DNA from: Chryseobacterium sp. StRB126
Lineage (GTDB): Bacteria > Bacteroidota > Bacteroidia > Flavobacteriales > Weeksellaceae
Assembly: GCF_000829375.1 (NCBI RefSeq)
Contig: NZ_AP014624.1
Location: 5,022,001 to 5,086,000, forward strand
Length of the DNA stretch: 64,000 bases
Direction: 5' to 3'
This document shows, piece after piece, positions 44,556 through 55,661 of this stretch. Each line of letters begins with the position of its first letter. Position 1 is the first letter of the stretch. Below the pieces are notes generated by a model. The model had not been told where the DNA came from and did no database searches. It saw only the letters and a program-made list of their open reading frames with translations. The translations under genes were made by a program, and so were the position numbers.

Positions 44556-47500
44556 TCATTCTTTAATAAACTTCTTTTGTGCAGTGTTCCCATTATCATC
44601 AATATCTATTACATACACACCATTGATAAGCCTGCTGACATTAAGCTGATTATTCAATATAATACCTTCTACAACAATCTGCCCGGCTGTATTGTAGATT
44701 TTATATTTTGCTTTCTTGCTGATATTTTTCACATACAACACTGAACGCACAGGATTGGGATAGATAAGAATATCCGTTTGATTCAGAAGATTAGGACTAT
44801 ATTTTCTGGATATCCTTATAGAATAATCCTCTACTTCCCCATTATTAAACTTCAGACAATTTACCGGAATCCCATCTCTCTGCATCGCTACCCGCATCAC
44901 TACATATTTATAATCTGTTGCACTCACAAAAGCATCCGCCGGCACACTGAATCTACCTGTAACAGGGCTCATTGTATTAGGTGGGGAAGTGAATATTCTT
45001 TCATCAATATCAAATTCTCCATTTCTGTTGAAGTCAATCCATACCGCAATTCCTTCATCACGGCTGGTTCCTATCCATTTCTTTTCAATAATGATTTCAT
45101 TATCCGTAGACCCCTGAATTAATTCGATAAGCGTTTTTGGAACTCCGGAATAATCTGTATATGTTGAAGCTCCTGAAGCATTTTCCATCACCGATTTACC
45201 CTTCGGTCTTACAGTAACTTTAGCAATATGTTCACTTGAAGCGCTTCCGGAGGTCATTTTACAATACGTTATTGTAGGAGTTGTAAAGTAATAAGGCAAT
45301 GTAAATGTTCCTGTTGTTCCGTTACAGACGTTAGCAACCTGCATTTCGTATTTTGTAAGCTCCAATAACCCCGTTAATGTATAACTATTCATAGTCACCG
45401 GAATATTAGTCCAGCTTGGATTCCCCACTCTTCTATATCTGAGAATATAAGTTGATCCAGGGAAAGAATCCCATTTGATGTCTGCTGATGTAGGTAATAG
45501 CTGAGTAATCGTTAATCCTGGCGGCGGAAGTTCACAGATTCTTTCCGTTGTAAATACTGCAGAGTTTGAATAAGAATTCCAATTGGTCTCATTAGCACAT
45601 TGATTAGCAATCTGTATTTCATAGGTAGTATATGGATCTAACCCTGCTAATGTATAGTTATTTATAGGGGCAGCAGGAAGATTAATTTCAGGATTAGGCC
45701 AACCTGTAACCCCAACTTTTCTCCATCTCATTTTATATTTTACATTCACTACTGCCGTGTTCCAGGTAACCATTGCAGAATGAGTTGTAACATTACCCAC
45801 TGTAACACTTGGAGGAGCAGGATCACATCTTGTAGTAAATGTACTGACAGCAGTAAATATTCCTGGGGTTTTTCCACAATTTGCTGCAACCCGTACTTCA
45901 TAAGTGGTAGAAGGTAATAGGTTATTCAACGTAGGTGTAACACTGGTCATGTATACATCAGTCCATATAGGAGTTCCCTGTACTCTATATTGTAAAAGAT
46001 AAGTAAGATTATTCGCTGCTGCGGTCCAATTGATGATTGCAGAATTATGAGTAACTGTATTAACAATAAGACCTGTTGGAGTATCTGTACTGCAGGGTCT
46101 TAATTGTACTACATAATCTTCTACTTCTCCATCCACTGCATTCTGGCACATTGCAGGCGCATTGCTTCGTTTCAGAACTATTCTCATTGTAGTTGCCAAT
46201 GGACCGGAATAAGCTCCTGAAGGAACTCCAAATTTAGCACCGACAACAGCTGTTGTACTTGCCGCTGCATTAAGAATCCTTTCTGAATTATCAAATGTAC
46301 CATCCCTGTTAAAATCAATCCAGGCTGTAACAGCTACATTTCCTGTAGACCCTGTCCAACCTTTAACAACAGAAATTTTATTATCTACAGAACCTATTTC
46401 AAGCGTTATCAGAGTAGCCGGAGTTGTATAACTTATATAATTGGTTTGCACAGAGTTATTATTCATTACCGGCAATCCAGGATTTACAGGAGTGACTGTG
46501 ACATTTGAAATATGATCATTCGTACCAGTACCGGTCATTGAACAATATGATAATACAGGAGTAGTAAATTGCAAAGAAGGAGGGAATTGCCCTTGTGCAG
46601 CTCCGTTACACTTGGTAGCTACCTGAACTTCATATTGGGTCTGCTCGGTTAGCCCTGAAATAGTATAATTATTTCCAGGGGCTGGTACAGGATTTATGGT
46701 CGTCCATGTTGGGTTTCCAACTTTTCTGTGTCTTAAAACATATACAGCACCTGTAGTTGCAGCCCATGATACATTTGCTGAATTAGGAGTAAGATTAGTA
46801 ATCGTAATATGAGATGGTGCAGCACTGGTGCATGCTGGCATATCAATAATTTTCACGGCATAATCTTCAACTTCACCATTTGTAAAAGACGTACATGGAT
46901 TAGGATTATTAGCGTCTCTCAGAAGAACCCTCATGCGGGTTGTAAACGGTCCTGCATAAGCACCTGCAGGGGTCTGAAATGTTGTTATTACAGGAGTTAC
47001 TGTATTATTAGTTACATTTAAAATTCTTTCAGCCGTTTCAAAAGTACCATTCTTATTAAAATCGATCCAGGCACTTACCGCTTTGTTACTCATGGCAGCA
47101 GGCCAGGATTTGGAAACCGAAATGGTATTATTGTTAGTTCCTCTAACCACAGTAATTAACTTTGTAGCATTGGCAGAATAATCTGTATAATTATTGGCTC
47201 CGGAAGTATTACTCATGGTATAAGAATTCGTAGCGGCTACAGTTACATTGGAGATATAGCCATTACCCGTATTGCTTGAGGTTGCTGCACAATAAGAGGT
47301 CATAAAAACCATAGGGGCTGAAAAATTCCCTGTTGTTCCTGAGCAGATATTAGCGATCTGAACTTCGTAATGTGTTCCTGCTGTCAACCCTGTAAGCGTT
47401 ACTGTATTTGTTGTAGGATTAGGGGTATGGGTAGTCCAGGCAGTTGTTCCAGCTATACGATACTGCATAATATAGGTAGCATTAAATGAAGCATTCCAAG

Positions 47501-49586
47501 TGATTATGGCAGAATTTTGAGTTACTGTATTAGCCACTACTCCACCCGGAGGATTAGAGGTACAAATTGGCAGGGTATCTATTGGAGCGTTACCTATGGC
47601 GTAAAAAACATTATTGATGGCACTTACTCTGATTTTAGCAATACCACCAACTATTAAAGGAAAAGAACTAAAATCTAAAGATTCACTTCCGTCATTAGGT
47701 GTTGAAGCAGAAACTACATTCCAAGTTACTCCATTATCAGTTGTAAAATCTATTTTTACATTGGCTGTATTATAAGGCGCCACATGGGTACCTACAACAT
47801 CCCATGTTACATTGGTTGGACCGTTATTATAAACGGTAATAGGGTTTACTTTGAAAGGACCATTATTACCAACAATAATGGTTTGTGTGGCACTCTGTGT
47901 CTGTTGTTGGCTGGCAACAGGGTTATTATCTCTTACTGTCACTGAAAAAGTTGTTGTTCTTGGTACTGTAGATACAGCTTCCCAACCACTTGTGTCATGT
48001 AAAACACCATTTAATACTGAAGATAGTTTAGGAAAATAACGAGTGGGGCTTGTTGAAGGGATCAATGACCTAAATGATGCTCCGGAAGTAGTATTTCCTA
48101 AATTAATATTATCAATAGAAGGTCCGCCACTAATCATGGCATCTGCCTGTTCCCAGGTATATGTCATTGGATCATTTTCAGCATCTGTAACAGAAGCAGT
48201 TAAAACAAAAGCTGTCCCCTTTGGAATATTGTAAGTTGGAAGTGCTCCAATTACAGGAGAAGTATTGGTAACTGTTGTTTCAATATCACATGTTCTAGCC
48301 ACTAAAACAGCTTGAACCTGATTGATACTGTTTCTAAGAAAATAAGCATCTGTATTTGGCTGTATATCAAATGTACCTCCCGGAGAAGGAAAAATACCCG
48401 CCCCCGCAGCATTTCCATTTGCTATTCCTGCATAAGCCATAATGGTACTTCCTGATCCTGGTTCAAACTGTACATTGGGTGTCTGATACTGATACATGAA
48501 AGTATGATTTCCTCCTAGTTGGTGCCCCATTTCATGAGCCACAAAATCGATATCAAATGTATCTCCCTGAGGTCCTCCATTTGCAGGAGAAGTATACCCT
48601 GAACCTTTCCCATTACCTGTTGAGGGATTTGAAGAGCCCGGATCGAGGCAAATACACCCTATACACCCCGCCATTCCACCACCACCAGTTGCTCCAAATA
48701 AATGACCAATATCATAATTAGCATTTCCAACATTAGCTGTTAAGGTTTGCTGTAATTCCGTGCTCCATGAATTGGGAGCACCTCCTCCTGCAGGTACTCC
48801 AGTATATGGATCAGTATTTGGATTAGTATAAATTACATTCGGGTAATTCTGTAAATTTAAATGAAGGGCAAAATCTTTTTCAAAAACTCCGTTCACTCTG
48901 GTGAGGGTAGCATTAATGGCTGTTAAAGCACCCGCTACTGTTCCTCCATGAAACTGAGTATACTCTCCTGTAACAGACATTGCCAGTCTCAGAGTTCTGT
49001 ATTTACGATCCGAAGATTTCGCAAAATTCTTTGATTGATTAGCAAAGGAACTTCCTGCTTTATATAGTTTATTTATTTCATGTTTATCTATTTCTTTTTC
49101 CGCGGTTGAACACACAAAACCATTTTTTCCGCCTTCAGTTTTCGGATGTACTTCATAGATTGTTTTATCTCCATTAGCAGGCTCTATAAATTCATATCCT
49201 TCACCCGATATAATCATGGACTGAAAATCATTAGGTGCCAGACTAAATCGTAAATATTTTGAAGGATCATCTATTCCTATCCCCACATAAGAACCCAATT
49301 GATACTGATCTGCTAGCTCCCTTACTATAACCGGGAAACTATATACAGTAAATTTTTCAATTTTTCCGCTTAGAGTGGGCAAAGATATGGTGACCGGTTT
49401 TGCATCACGACCTGTTTCTTGTGCATTCTCTAATTGAGATCTTAACAGGGAAATGTCCAAAGAATAAAAGCTTTTAGCTTGTGAGTTTTCCCGAATTGCG
49501 TTTCCTTTGAATGTCGTAGGAGTCCATTGGGCATGGAGCATTACCAACAAACTAAAGAAAAAGAAAGAAGTAAAAATTTTCTTCAT
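44556..49586 (-). CDS. T9SS-sorted reprolysin-like metalloprotease with FN3 and GEVEDY domains
   Basis: 1676 residues from the ATG at 49584-49586; an in-frame TTG four codons upstream was rejected because the signal peptide MKKIFTSFFFFSLLVMLHAQ starts at the ATG. A propeptide-like segment precedes the catalytic domain. The zinc site HEMGHQLGGNH lies near residue 350 and a Met-turn (STIMAYAG) some 30 residues later, as in metzincins. A beta-sandwich region and several fibronectin type III domains follow, interleaved with three GEVEDY domains (GEVEDYAVKI, GEVEDYVVQL, GEVEDYSIRI). The C-terminus is a type A T9SS sorting domain (ILIYPNPVRSVLYVKNISKK ... GNTAQKKFIKE). It is likely a large extracellular protease; the neighbouring gene is its paralogue over the C-terminal part. 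Substrate unknown. Confidence 0.88.
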   Translation of the reverse strand: MKKIFTSFFFFSLLVMLHAQWTPTTFKGNAIRENSQAKSFYSLDISLLRSQLENAQETGRDAKPVTISLPTLSGKIEKFTVYSFPVIVRELADQYQLGSYVGIGIDDPSKYLRFSLAPNDFQSMIISGEGYEFIEPANGDKTIYEVHPKTEGGKNGFVCSTAEKEIDKHEINKLYKAGSSFANQSKNFAKSSDRKYRTLRLAMSVTGEYTQFHGGTVAGALTAINATLTRVNGVFEKDFALHLNLQNYPNVIYTNPNTDPYTGVPAGGGAPNSWSTELQQTLTANVGNANYDIGHLFGATGGGGMAGCIGCICLDPGSSNPSTGNGKGSGYTSPANGGPQGDTFDIDFVAHEMGHQLGGNHTFMYQYQTPNVQFEPGSGSTIMAYAGIANGNAAGAGIFPSPGGTFDIQPNTDAYFLRNSINQVQAVLVARTCDIETTVTNTSPVIGALPTYNIPKGTAFVLTASVTDAENDPMTYTWEQADAMISGGPSIDNINLGNTTSGASFRSLIPSTSPTRYFPKLSSVLNGVLHDTSGWEAVSTVPRTTTFSVTVRDNNPVASQQQTQSATQTIIVGNNGPFKVNPITVYNNGPTNVTWDVVGTHVAPYNTANVKIDFTTDNGVTWNVVSASTPNDGSESLDFSSFPLIVGGIAKIRVSAINNVFYAIGNAPIDTLPICTSNPPGGVVANTVTQNSAIITWNASFNATYIMQYRIAGTTAWTTHTPNPTTNTVTLTGLTAGTHYEVQIANICSGTTGNFSAPMVFMTSYCAATSSNTGNGYISNVTVAATNSYTMSNTSGANNYTDYSANATKLITVVRGTNNNTISVSKSWPAAMSNKAVSAWIDFNKNGTFETAERILNVTNNTVTPVITTFQTPAGAYAGPFTTRMRVLLRDANNPNPCTSFTNGEVEDYAVKIIDMPACTSAAPSHITITNLTPNSANVSWAATTGAVYVLRHRKVGNPTWTTINPVPAPGNNYTISGLTEQTQYEVQVATKCNGAAQGQFPPSLQFTTPVLSYCSMTGTGTNDHISNVTVTPVNPGLPVMNNNSVQTNYISYTTPATLITLEIGSVDNKISVVKGWTGSTGNVAVTAWIDFNRDGTFDNSERILNAAASTTAVVGAKFGVPSGAYSGPLATTMRIVLKRSNAPAMCQNAVDGEVEDYVVQLRPCSTDTPTGLIVNTVTHNSAIINWTAAANNLTYLLQYRVQGTPIWTDVYMTSVTPTLNNLLPSTTYEVRVAANCGKTPGIFTAVSTFTTRCDPAPPSVTVGNVTTHSAMVTWNTAVVNVKYKMRWRKVGVTGWPNPEINLPAAPINNYTLAGLDPYTTYEIQIANQCANETNWNSYSNSAVFTTERICELPPPGLTITQLLPTSADIKWDSFPGSTYILRYRRVGNPSWTNIPVTMNSYTLTGLLELTKYEMQVANVCNGTTGTFTLPYYFTTPTITYCKMTSGSASSEHIAKVTVRPKGKSVMENASGASTYTDYSGVPKTLIELIQGSTDNEIIIEKKWIGTSRDEGIAVWIDFNRNGEFDIDERIFTSPPNTMSPVTGRFSVPADAFVSATDYKYVVMRVAMQRDGIPVNCLKFNNGEVEDYSIRISRKYSPNLLNQTDILIYPNPVRSVLYVKNISKKAKYKIYNTAGQIVVEGIILNNQLNVSRLINGVYVIDIDDNGNTAQKKFIKE

Positions 49587-49616
49587 AATATTTCTCAAAA
49601 CTTTGTATTAATCTCA

Positions 49617-49647
49617 CAAACCTACTCATTTAATTATCAACAAACAA
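49617..49647 (-). promoter_or_regulatory. Predicted promoter of the metalloprotease gene
   Basis: TAGGTTTG on the minus strand (49617-49624), with TTG at 49645-49647, spacing 20 nt. The transcription start would fall downstream of it and just before the ATG at 49586. Confidence 0.5.
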
Positions 49648-49785
49648 TGTATAAACATAAATCAACTATCAAATCACTAATAAAACTCCATACTGATTGA
49701 AAAATTAAACAATTAATACGTATTCTAGTGAAAATTTCAACACCTGTTGAATTATTTCATTAGCAATTAAAAACTTGAACAAAAA

Positions 49786-49813
49786 AATAAGCCTTCATTT
49801 CTGAAGGCTTATT
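49786..49813 (-). terminator. Terminator of the 49834-55029 gene
   Basis: AATAAGCCTTCA (49786-49797) pairs with TGAAGGCTTATT (49802-49813); TTTTTGTTC follows on the minus strand. Confidence 0.85.
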
Positions 49814-49833
49814 CTATTTGAAATTTAGATTAT

Positions 49834-52800
49834 TTATTTTTTAATAAATTTTCTTTGAGCAGTATTACCATTGTCATCGATATCTATTACATAAACTCCA
49901 TTAATCAATTTTGTTACATTAATTTCATTATTTAATAAAATACCATCTACAATGATTTGTCCTGCAGCATTGTAAATTTTATATTTAGCTTTTTTGCTGA
50001 TATTTTTCACATACAATACTGAGCTTACAGGGTTCGGATAGATCAGGATATCTGTCTGGTTAATTGGATTAGGAACTCCAGCTTTAGAAATTCTTACTGT
50101 ATAGTCCTCCACTTCTCCATTCTTAACATTCATACAGTTTACAGGAACACCATCTCTTTCCATTGCCACTCTCATTACAACATATTTGTAGTCTGTTGTA
50201 CTTACAAAAGCATCTGCTGGTACATTAAATTTACCTGATACAGGAGTTGTTGTGTTTGGAGTTGAGCTAAATACTTTCTCATAAATATCAAACTCTCCAT
50301 TTCTATTGAAATCAATCCAAACTGCAATTCCTTCATTATAAGTTTTTCCTAACCATTTTTTCTCGATGATGATCTCATTATCTGTAGACCCCTGAATTAA
50401 CTCGATAAATGTTTTAGGAACTCCTGTATAATCTGTATAGCTTGATTCTTTTGACTCATTTTCCATTTTTGTTTTTCCATTTGGAATAACAGTTACCTTA
50501 GAAATATACTCGCCTGCTGAATTTTCTGATTTCATCTTACAGTAAATTACCGTAGGTGTTGTAAAGTAGTAAGGAGGAGTATACGTTCCTGGGGTTCCAT
50601 TACAGATGTTTACTACCTGCATTTCATATTTCGTCATTTCTACAAGCCCATTCAGGATAATAGTATTAACCGCCGTAGGAACTTCAGTCCAACTTGGAAT
50701 ACCTACTTTTCTGTATCTAAGGAGATATGTTGCTCCTGGATACGCATCCCATGTAATCTCTGCAGATGTAGGTAATAATTGTGTAATCGTTAATCCTGGA
50801 GGTGCAATTTCACATATTCTTACCGTTGTAAATACTTTAGAATTTGAGAAATCATTCCAGCTTGTCTCACCAGCACATTGATTGGCAATCTGAACCTCAT
50901 AAGTAACAAATGACTCCAGGTTATTTAACTGGTATGTATTACCAGGACCCGGAAGGGGAACGTCTGAACTCCAAGCTGGAGCTCCAACTTTTCTCCATCT
51001 CATTTTATAAGTCGCACTCGCTACTACAGGATTCCAAGTAATTAAAGCACTTGTTGGAGTAATATTGCTTATTGTTATTGTTGGAGGTGTAGGATCACAT
51101 CTCGTTGTAAATGTTTTAATTGCTGTAGGAGTACCCGTTGTACCACCACAAACTGCAGCTACATCAACTTCATAAGTTGTTGCAGGGCTAAGTCCTGTAA
51201 GGGTAAGCGGTAGGTTTCCTAATGCTGTAGACGCATATATTTGTGTCCATGTTCCAGTTCCAGCCACTCTATATCTTACCAGATAAGTTACTGTATTAGC
51301 CCCACCAACGAGATTAACAACAGCTGTTGTATGAGTTATCGTAGCTAAAGGAAAGGTAGGAGCAGTTGGAGTTACATTACTACATGGTCTGATTCTAACA
51401 GCATAATCTTCAACTTCTCCGTCAATAGCATTGGTACATGCCGTAGGAATAGTGGTACCTGTTGAACGTTTCAATACAACTCTCATTGTAGTTGTGTATG
51501 GTCCTATATAAGCAGGAGGTGCATTAGGCACACTAAACAGTGTAGTAACTGGTGTAGTAGTACTCGCTGCAGAACCAAGAATTCTTTCACCAGCATCAAA
51601 CTGTCCATTTCTGTCAAAGTCAATCCAAACTGCTACTGCATCATTGCCTGTTGATCCGGTCCATCCTTTTGCAACAATAATTTTGTTATCATTAGAACCT
51701 GCATCTAAAGTAATAAGGGTTGCCGGAGTTGAATAACTGGTATAAGAATTCTGAACAGTAGTATTGCTCATAGGTGGCACTCCTGAGTTAGAAGAAACAA
51801 CCGTAACATTTGAAATATGATCGTTATCTCCACTACCCGTTATAGGACAATACTGTAATGGCAATGTGGTAAACTGTATTAAAGTTGACCAAGATCCGAA
51901 ACTAGCCGTACATTTAGTAGCTACTTGTACTTCATATTTCGTTTGCTCTTTCAATGGAGACGTAGTAGGAATAGTGTACATATTTCCTGGTGCAGGAATA
52001 GAGGTAGAAGGCACTTGCGTCCAAGCACTAGTTCCAAATTCTCTATATTGTAACTGATAAGTTGCTCCTTGTGCTGCAAGCCAAGAGAATGTAGCACTTT
52101 TATCCGTAATATTTGAAACTGTAATATTTGTTGGCGGATTCGTTGTACATACAGGCTGATCAATCAATCTTACAGCATAATCTTCTACTTCTCCTACATT
52201 ATATGTTCCAAATGATGTACATGGAGAAGTAACAGTACCATCCATCATGACAACACGCATACGGGTAAGAAGATTACCGTCATAAGTGGCTGTACTTGGT
52301 AGAGGTTGTATTTGGAAGCCAGCTGCTACTGTACTCGCAGGGTTAGTTGTGCTATATGAACCATCAACAAATCTTTCACTTGGTTCAAAAACTCCATTTC
52401 TGTTAAGGTCAATCCAAACTCCTATTCCGTAACTTGATGAATTGCCAGGCCAGAATTTAGTAATGTTTATTTTATTACCTGATGTACCTCTAACTAAAGT
52501 AACTAATCTTGTAGGATCAGCAGAATAGTCTTTATAGCCATCATATCCTGAATTACTAACCATTAACGGACCATTTGTTGGAGTAACTACCACCTTACTG
52601 ATATATCCGCTTGGTGTACCGTTACCAGGAACATTCGTACAATAAGTAAGAGCCAGTGTTGAAAACAGAGTACTTGAAGAGAATGCCCCCTGTGTACCAC
52701 CACAGATTGTTGCAATTTGCACCTCATACTGAGTCCCATCTGTCAAATTAAACAATGGCCAGCTGCTTGTTAATGGAGCTGTAATATCAATTACTTTCCA

Positions 52801-55029
52801 AGGTCCACCTCCAAATGGTCTATATTGTAATTTATAAGTTGCTCCAATTGTAGGTGTCCATGAAACAATAGCTGTACTTGCTGTAATACTATTTACTTTA
52901 ATATTAGTAGGAGGTGCTGTTGTACATGCTACCAGCTCTATAGCTTTAAGGACAATCTGTGGAATATTTGCCTGCTTGGTTCCTGATGGTGGAGAAGCAG
53001 GATCAGGATTAGTACTATCATTTCTATACTGCAGCCCTCTTTCAGGAGTTCCTCCAGCGAAAGCTCTCCAAGTAGCATATGGAGTTGATGAATAGTTTGG
53101 TGCATTTTCGTCTACAGCAACCACAATATTACTTGTTCCATCCCAAAGTAAAGGACTTGTCAACGGTATAGTAACCCAAGTTCCTGACGTCATCGTTGGT
53201 AAAGTTCCCGACCAAACCTGTTTCAATGAAGAGAATGGCACCCAGCTTGATGTTGTTGTAAAATTATTCTGTGTTGTATTCCCCATGTAAACAACCCACT
53301 CATTATATTTAGGCTGATCAGGAGCAGGATTTTCTACATAGAATTTAAGTTCAGTAATAAATTTAGCCGTTCCGACAGCCGCTAATACTTCCGAAGCTTT
53401 ATAAATTTGCTGAGAATAATTATATCCCCAGTTTGAATTCACAGGAAGCTCAGTACTTTTAACAGCAGTACCAAAACCTATTTGTCCTAGTTCAAACTGA
53501 GGTCCTTGAACCCATTTACTTTTGTCGGTAGGAGAACAAATTCCTCTTACCCACCAATAATAAGTAGTCCCAGCAACTAACGGAGATAGAGTAGCCGTAG
53601 TTCCAGAAACAACAGCTCCTGGTGAAGCCGGCGTACCAGCTACTGGTGGAGTATTAGTTGTACTATAATAAACCTCATACCCCCCTGTTGGTGCAGAAGG
53701 TGATGCTGGCCAGCTAACAACTGCACTATTAGATGTCATTGATACTACTGAGCCTGCTGTTGCTGCCCCCGCAGCAACGGGAACCGGCAGACATGTAGGT
53801 GGTGTTACAAATGGTTTTGGAGTAATGTTCCAAGTACTTTGGTCTGTTGAGCTACATCTTGCTCTCACCCATACATAATAGGTTGTATCAGGAATCAAAG
53901 GGCTTAATAATGCTGTCAACCCTGATGGAACATTTTGCATTGGCGGAGTATTCCCATTAGGTGCAGCTCCCGTGGTATTATAATAGATATCAAATCCTTC
54001 TGCCGGTGTGTAACCAAATGAAGTCCAATTAATCACTGCTGTAGTAGGTGTAATCGTCCCCATTGTTATAGATCCACTGGTAGGCATAGCCGGACAAGTT
54101 GCTGGTGTAGCAAAGACTAGCGATGTAGACCATTCACTTTGTTCAGTTGCACTACATTTTGCCCTTACCCAAACATAATAAGTTGTTAATGGAGCTAATG
54201 GACCGATATTAGCAGTAGGTGCTCCCGGCGGAACCGTTAAATTAGGTGTAGACCCTGCTACTGGTGGTATGTTCGTTGTGTTATAAAATATATCATAACC
54301 TTGTGCCGGAGCTGGTACATAAGCAGTCCAATTTATTACAGCACTTGTTGCAGTAATTGTTCCTGTACTTAATGATCCTCCTGGAGGCATCGGTAAACAT
54401 GCTGGTGGTGTACCAAAAGTTAACTGAATATCCGGTCTGTTATTAGTCAACGTACCAGTTTGAGTGGTTGGTGGATTAGTATCAGTCTGAATATACATAT
54501 GCCCATTCGTAACATTAGAATAGGTGAGCTTGGATGCGCCACTGCTAGTTCCCCCTCCTCCATAATTGGTTTCAACAAGCACCATAAGGTTATCTACTCC
54601 ATTATAAGTAAAAGGAAGCTGCAAAGGAATGGTGTACCATCCTGCGGGTATAAGCCCGGTAGTACCACTAAACAACAAAGTAGCTCCGGAAGTTGCAGTA
54701 CCCCAGTTTTGCGATGTCATCACTGTAGTAGTTCCTACTGGCTTTATATAAATCTTTACTGGTCTTGCAAGATTTACAGCTGCAGTAGAATTCCATCCCA
54801 AGGATAGAATACTTCCTGCAGTTCCTCCTGCTGCAGCAATTTCTGCAGCGGTGTAAATTGCAGCGGAACGTTCAAAACCATAATTAACCCCTAAAGGATA
54901 CTTTTGGGTTGACGTTCCGGTACCAATTGTAATGGTTTGTGCCTGTATAGACAATCCGATGACCATACAGAGCAATGCAATGAGCACCTTAAAAGGCCGG
55001 CTCATTTTACAGAGTAAAAGTCCACTCAT
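49834..55029 (-). CDS. Giant T9SS-sorted surface protein with FN3 and GEVEDY domains
   Basis: 1731 residues. The signal peptide ends near SIQAQ; two ATGs (55029 and 55005) are possible starts and the second gives a more standard signal sequence. Two related beta-sandwich domains lie at about residues 32-205 (YGFERSAAIYTAAEIAAAGG) and 490-690 (WGYNYSQQIYKASEVLAAVG). Between and after them come about ten FN3-like units with the motif T-x-Y-x-V-x-V-R/A (TTYYVWVRAKCS, TKYEVQVATKC). Three GEVEDY domains precede a type A T9SS sorting domain. No protease motif is present. The last ~500 residues are highly similar to the neighbouring metalloprotease. It is probably an adhesin or matrix protein; the role is inference. 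Confidence 0.86.
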   Translation of the reverse strand: MSGLLLCKMSRPFKVLIALLCMVIGLSIQAQTITIGTGTSTQKYPLGVNYGFERSAAIYTAAEIAAAGGTAGSILSLGWNSTAAVNLARPVKIYIKPVGTTTVMTSQNWGTATSGATLLFSGTTGLIPAGWYTIPLQLPFTYNGVDNLMVLVETNYGGGGTSSGASKLTYSNVTNGHMYIQTDTNPPTTQTGTLTNNRPDIQLTFGTPPACLPMPPGGSLSTGTITATSAVINWTAYVPAPAQGYDIFYNTTNIPPVAGSTPNLTVPPGAPTANIGPLAPLTTYYVWVRAKCSATEQSEWSTSLVFATPATCPAMPTSGSITMGTITPTTAVINWTSFGYTPAEGFDIYYNTTGAAPNGNTPPMQNVPSGLTALLSPLIPDTTYYVWVRARCSSTDQSTWNITPKPFVTPPTCLPVPVAAGAATAGSVVSMTSNSAVVSWPASPSAPTGGYEVYYSTTNTPPVAGTPASPGAVVSGTTATLSPLVAGTTYYWWVRGICSPTDKSKWVQGPQFELGQIGFGTAVKSTELPVNSNWGYNYSQQIYKASEVLAAVGTAKFITELKFYVENPAPDQPKYNEWVVYMGNTTQNNFTTTSSWVPFSSLKQVWSGTLPTMTSGTWVTIPLTSPLLWDGTSNIVVAVDENAPNYSSTPYATWRAFAGGTPERGLQYRNDSTNPDPASPPSGTKQANIPQIVLKAIELVACTTAPPTNIKVNSITASTAIVSWTPTIGATYKLQYRPFGGGPWKVIDITAPLTSSWPLFNLTDGTQYEVQIATICGGTQGAFSSSTLFSTLALTYCTNVPGNGTPSGYISKVVVTPTNGPLMVSNSGYDGYKDYSADPTRLVTLVRGTSGNKINITKFWPGNSSSYGIGVWIDLNRNGVFEPSERFVDGSYSTTNPASTVAAGFQIQPLPSTATYDGNLLTRMRVVMMDGTVTSPCTSFGTYNVGEVEDYAVRLIDQPVCTTNPPTNITVSNITDKSATFSWLAAQGATYQLQYREFGTSAWTQVPSTSIPAPGNMYTIPTTSPLKEQTKYEVQVATKCTASFGSWSTLIQFTTLPLQYCPITGSGDNDHISNVTVVSSNSGVPPMSNTTVQNSYTSYSTPATLITLDAGSNDNKIIVAKGWTGSTGNDAVAVWIDFDRNGQFDAGERILGSAASTTTPVTTLFSVPNAPPAYIGPYTTTMRVVLKRSTGTTIPTACTNAIDGEVEDYAVRIRPCSNVTPTAPTFPLATITHTTAVVNLVGGANTVTYLVRYRVAGTGTWTQIYASTALGNLPLTLTGLSPATTYEVDVAAVCGGTTGTPTAIKTFTTRCDPTPPTITISNITPTSALITWNPVVASATYKMRWRKVGAPAWSSDVPLPGPGNTYQLNNLESFVTYEVQIANQCAGETSWNDFSNSKVFTTVRICEIAPPGLTITQLLPTSAEITWDAYPGATYLLRYRKVGIPSWTEVPTAVNTIILNGLVEMTKYEMQVVNICNGTPGTYTPPYYFTTPTVIYCKMKSENSAGEYISKVTVIPNGKTKMENESKESSYTDYTGVPKTFIELIQGSTDNEIIIEKKWLGKTYNEGIAVWIDFNRNGEFDIYEKVFSSTPNTTTPVSGKFNVPADAFVSTTDYKYVVMRVAMERDGVPVNCMNVKNGEVEDYTVRISKAGVPNPINQTDILIYPNPVSSVLYVKNISKKAKYKIYNAAGQIIVDGILLNNEINVTKLINGVYVIDIDDNGNTAQRKFIKK

Positions 55030-55617
55030 ATTTTTTAAAATTTAATAATGATAACGATAATTAAGAATTATAGTATTTCGTATTTTACGAGGTTGATTTA
55101 CAATTCTAAAACCTCATGATTTACAGAAAATCTGTAGTAAAAAAAATAATTTTATCCCATAAGCTAATATTTTAATATTTACACAAATCTAATCATTTTT
55201 TCATTATAATATATTCATTAAAATGTTTTTTTGAAAAAATTAAACAACATTAAGCTATATGATTGAAAATAAAAAATAATACAAAATAATACAAATTCAC
55301 TAGTATTTGGCGTCAATATTAGTTTTTAACGAATTAAATACTTTATAAAATATTATTACTTTTAACAACAATAACTCCATTTATTTTTAACGTTTAATAG
55401 CTATTTATATTATTATTATCAATTCAATTCTTTTATTATTTAATTTACCAGAGTATATATTAAAAATATTTTTCACGATAAATCCTCATAATACTTACGA
55501 AACATTTATAATATTAAAATAAATCTGAAACTAACCTCTTTTTATTAATTCATGCGGACAACTTTAAAGCATGAATTTAAATGATACGGCACCCTTACTA
55601 ATAAGCGTATGCAAAAA
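55030..55617. other. Gene-free, very A+T-rich upstream region of the giant surface protein
   Basis: Nearly 600 nt without a gene. A minus-strand TAGATTTG (55184-55191) is a -7 candidate without a clear -33 box. I see no RNA gene. Confidence 0.45.
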
Positions 55618-55649
55618 ACAAATAAGCCTTGGGAAATTTCCCAAGGCTT
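55618..55649 (-). terminator. 26-bp perfect palindrome, probable terminator
   Basis: AAGCCTTGGGAAA / TTTCCCAAGGCTT (55624-55649) is perfectly self-complementary; ATTTGTTTTTTG follows on the minus strand. It would end the rlmD unit, although it is separated from the last gene by the repeat element next to it. Confidence 0.75.
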
Positions 55650-55661
55650 GTTGATATGATA

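Noticed and set aside
49584..49598. TTG start four codons upstream of the metalloprotease ATG
   Set aside because: The ATG begins a standard signal peptide; the extra residues add nothing and TTG is less likely.
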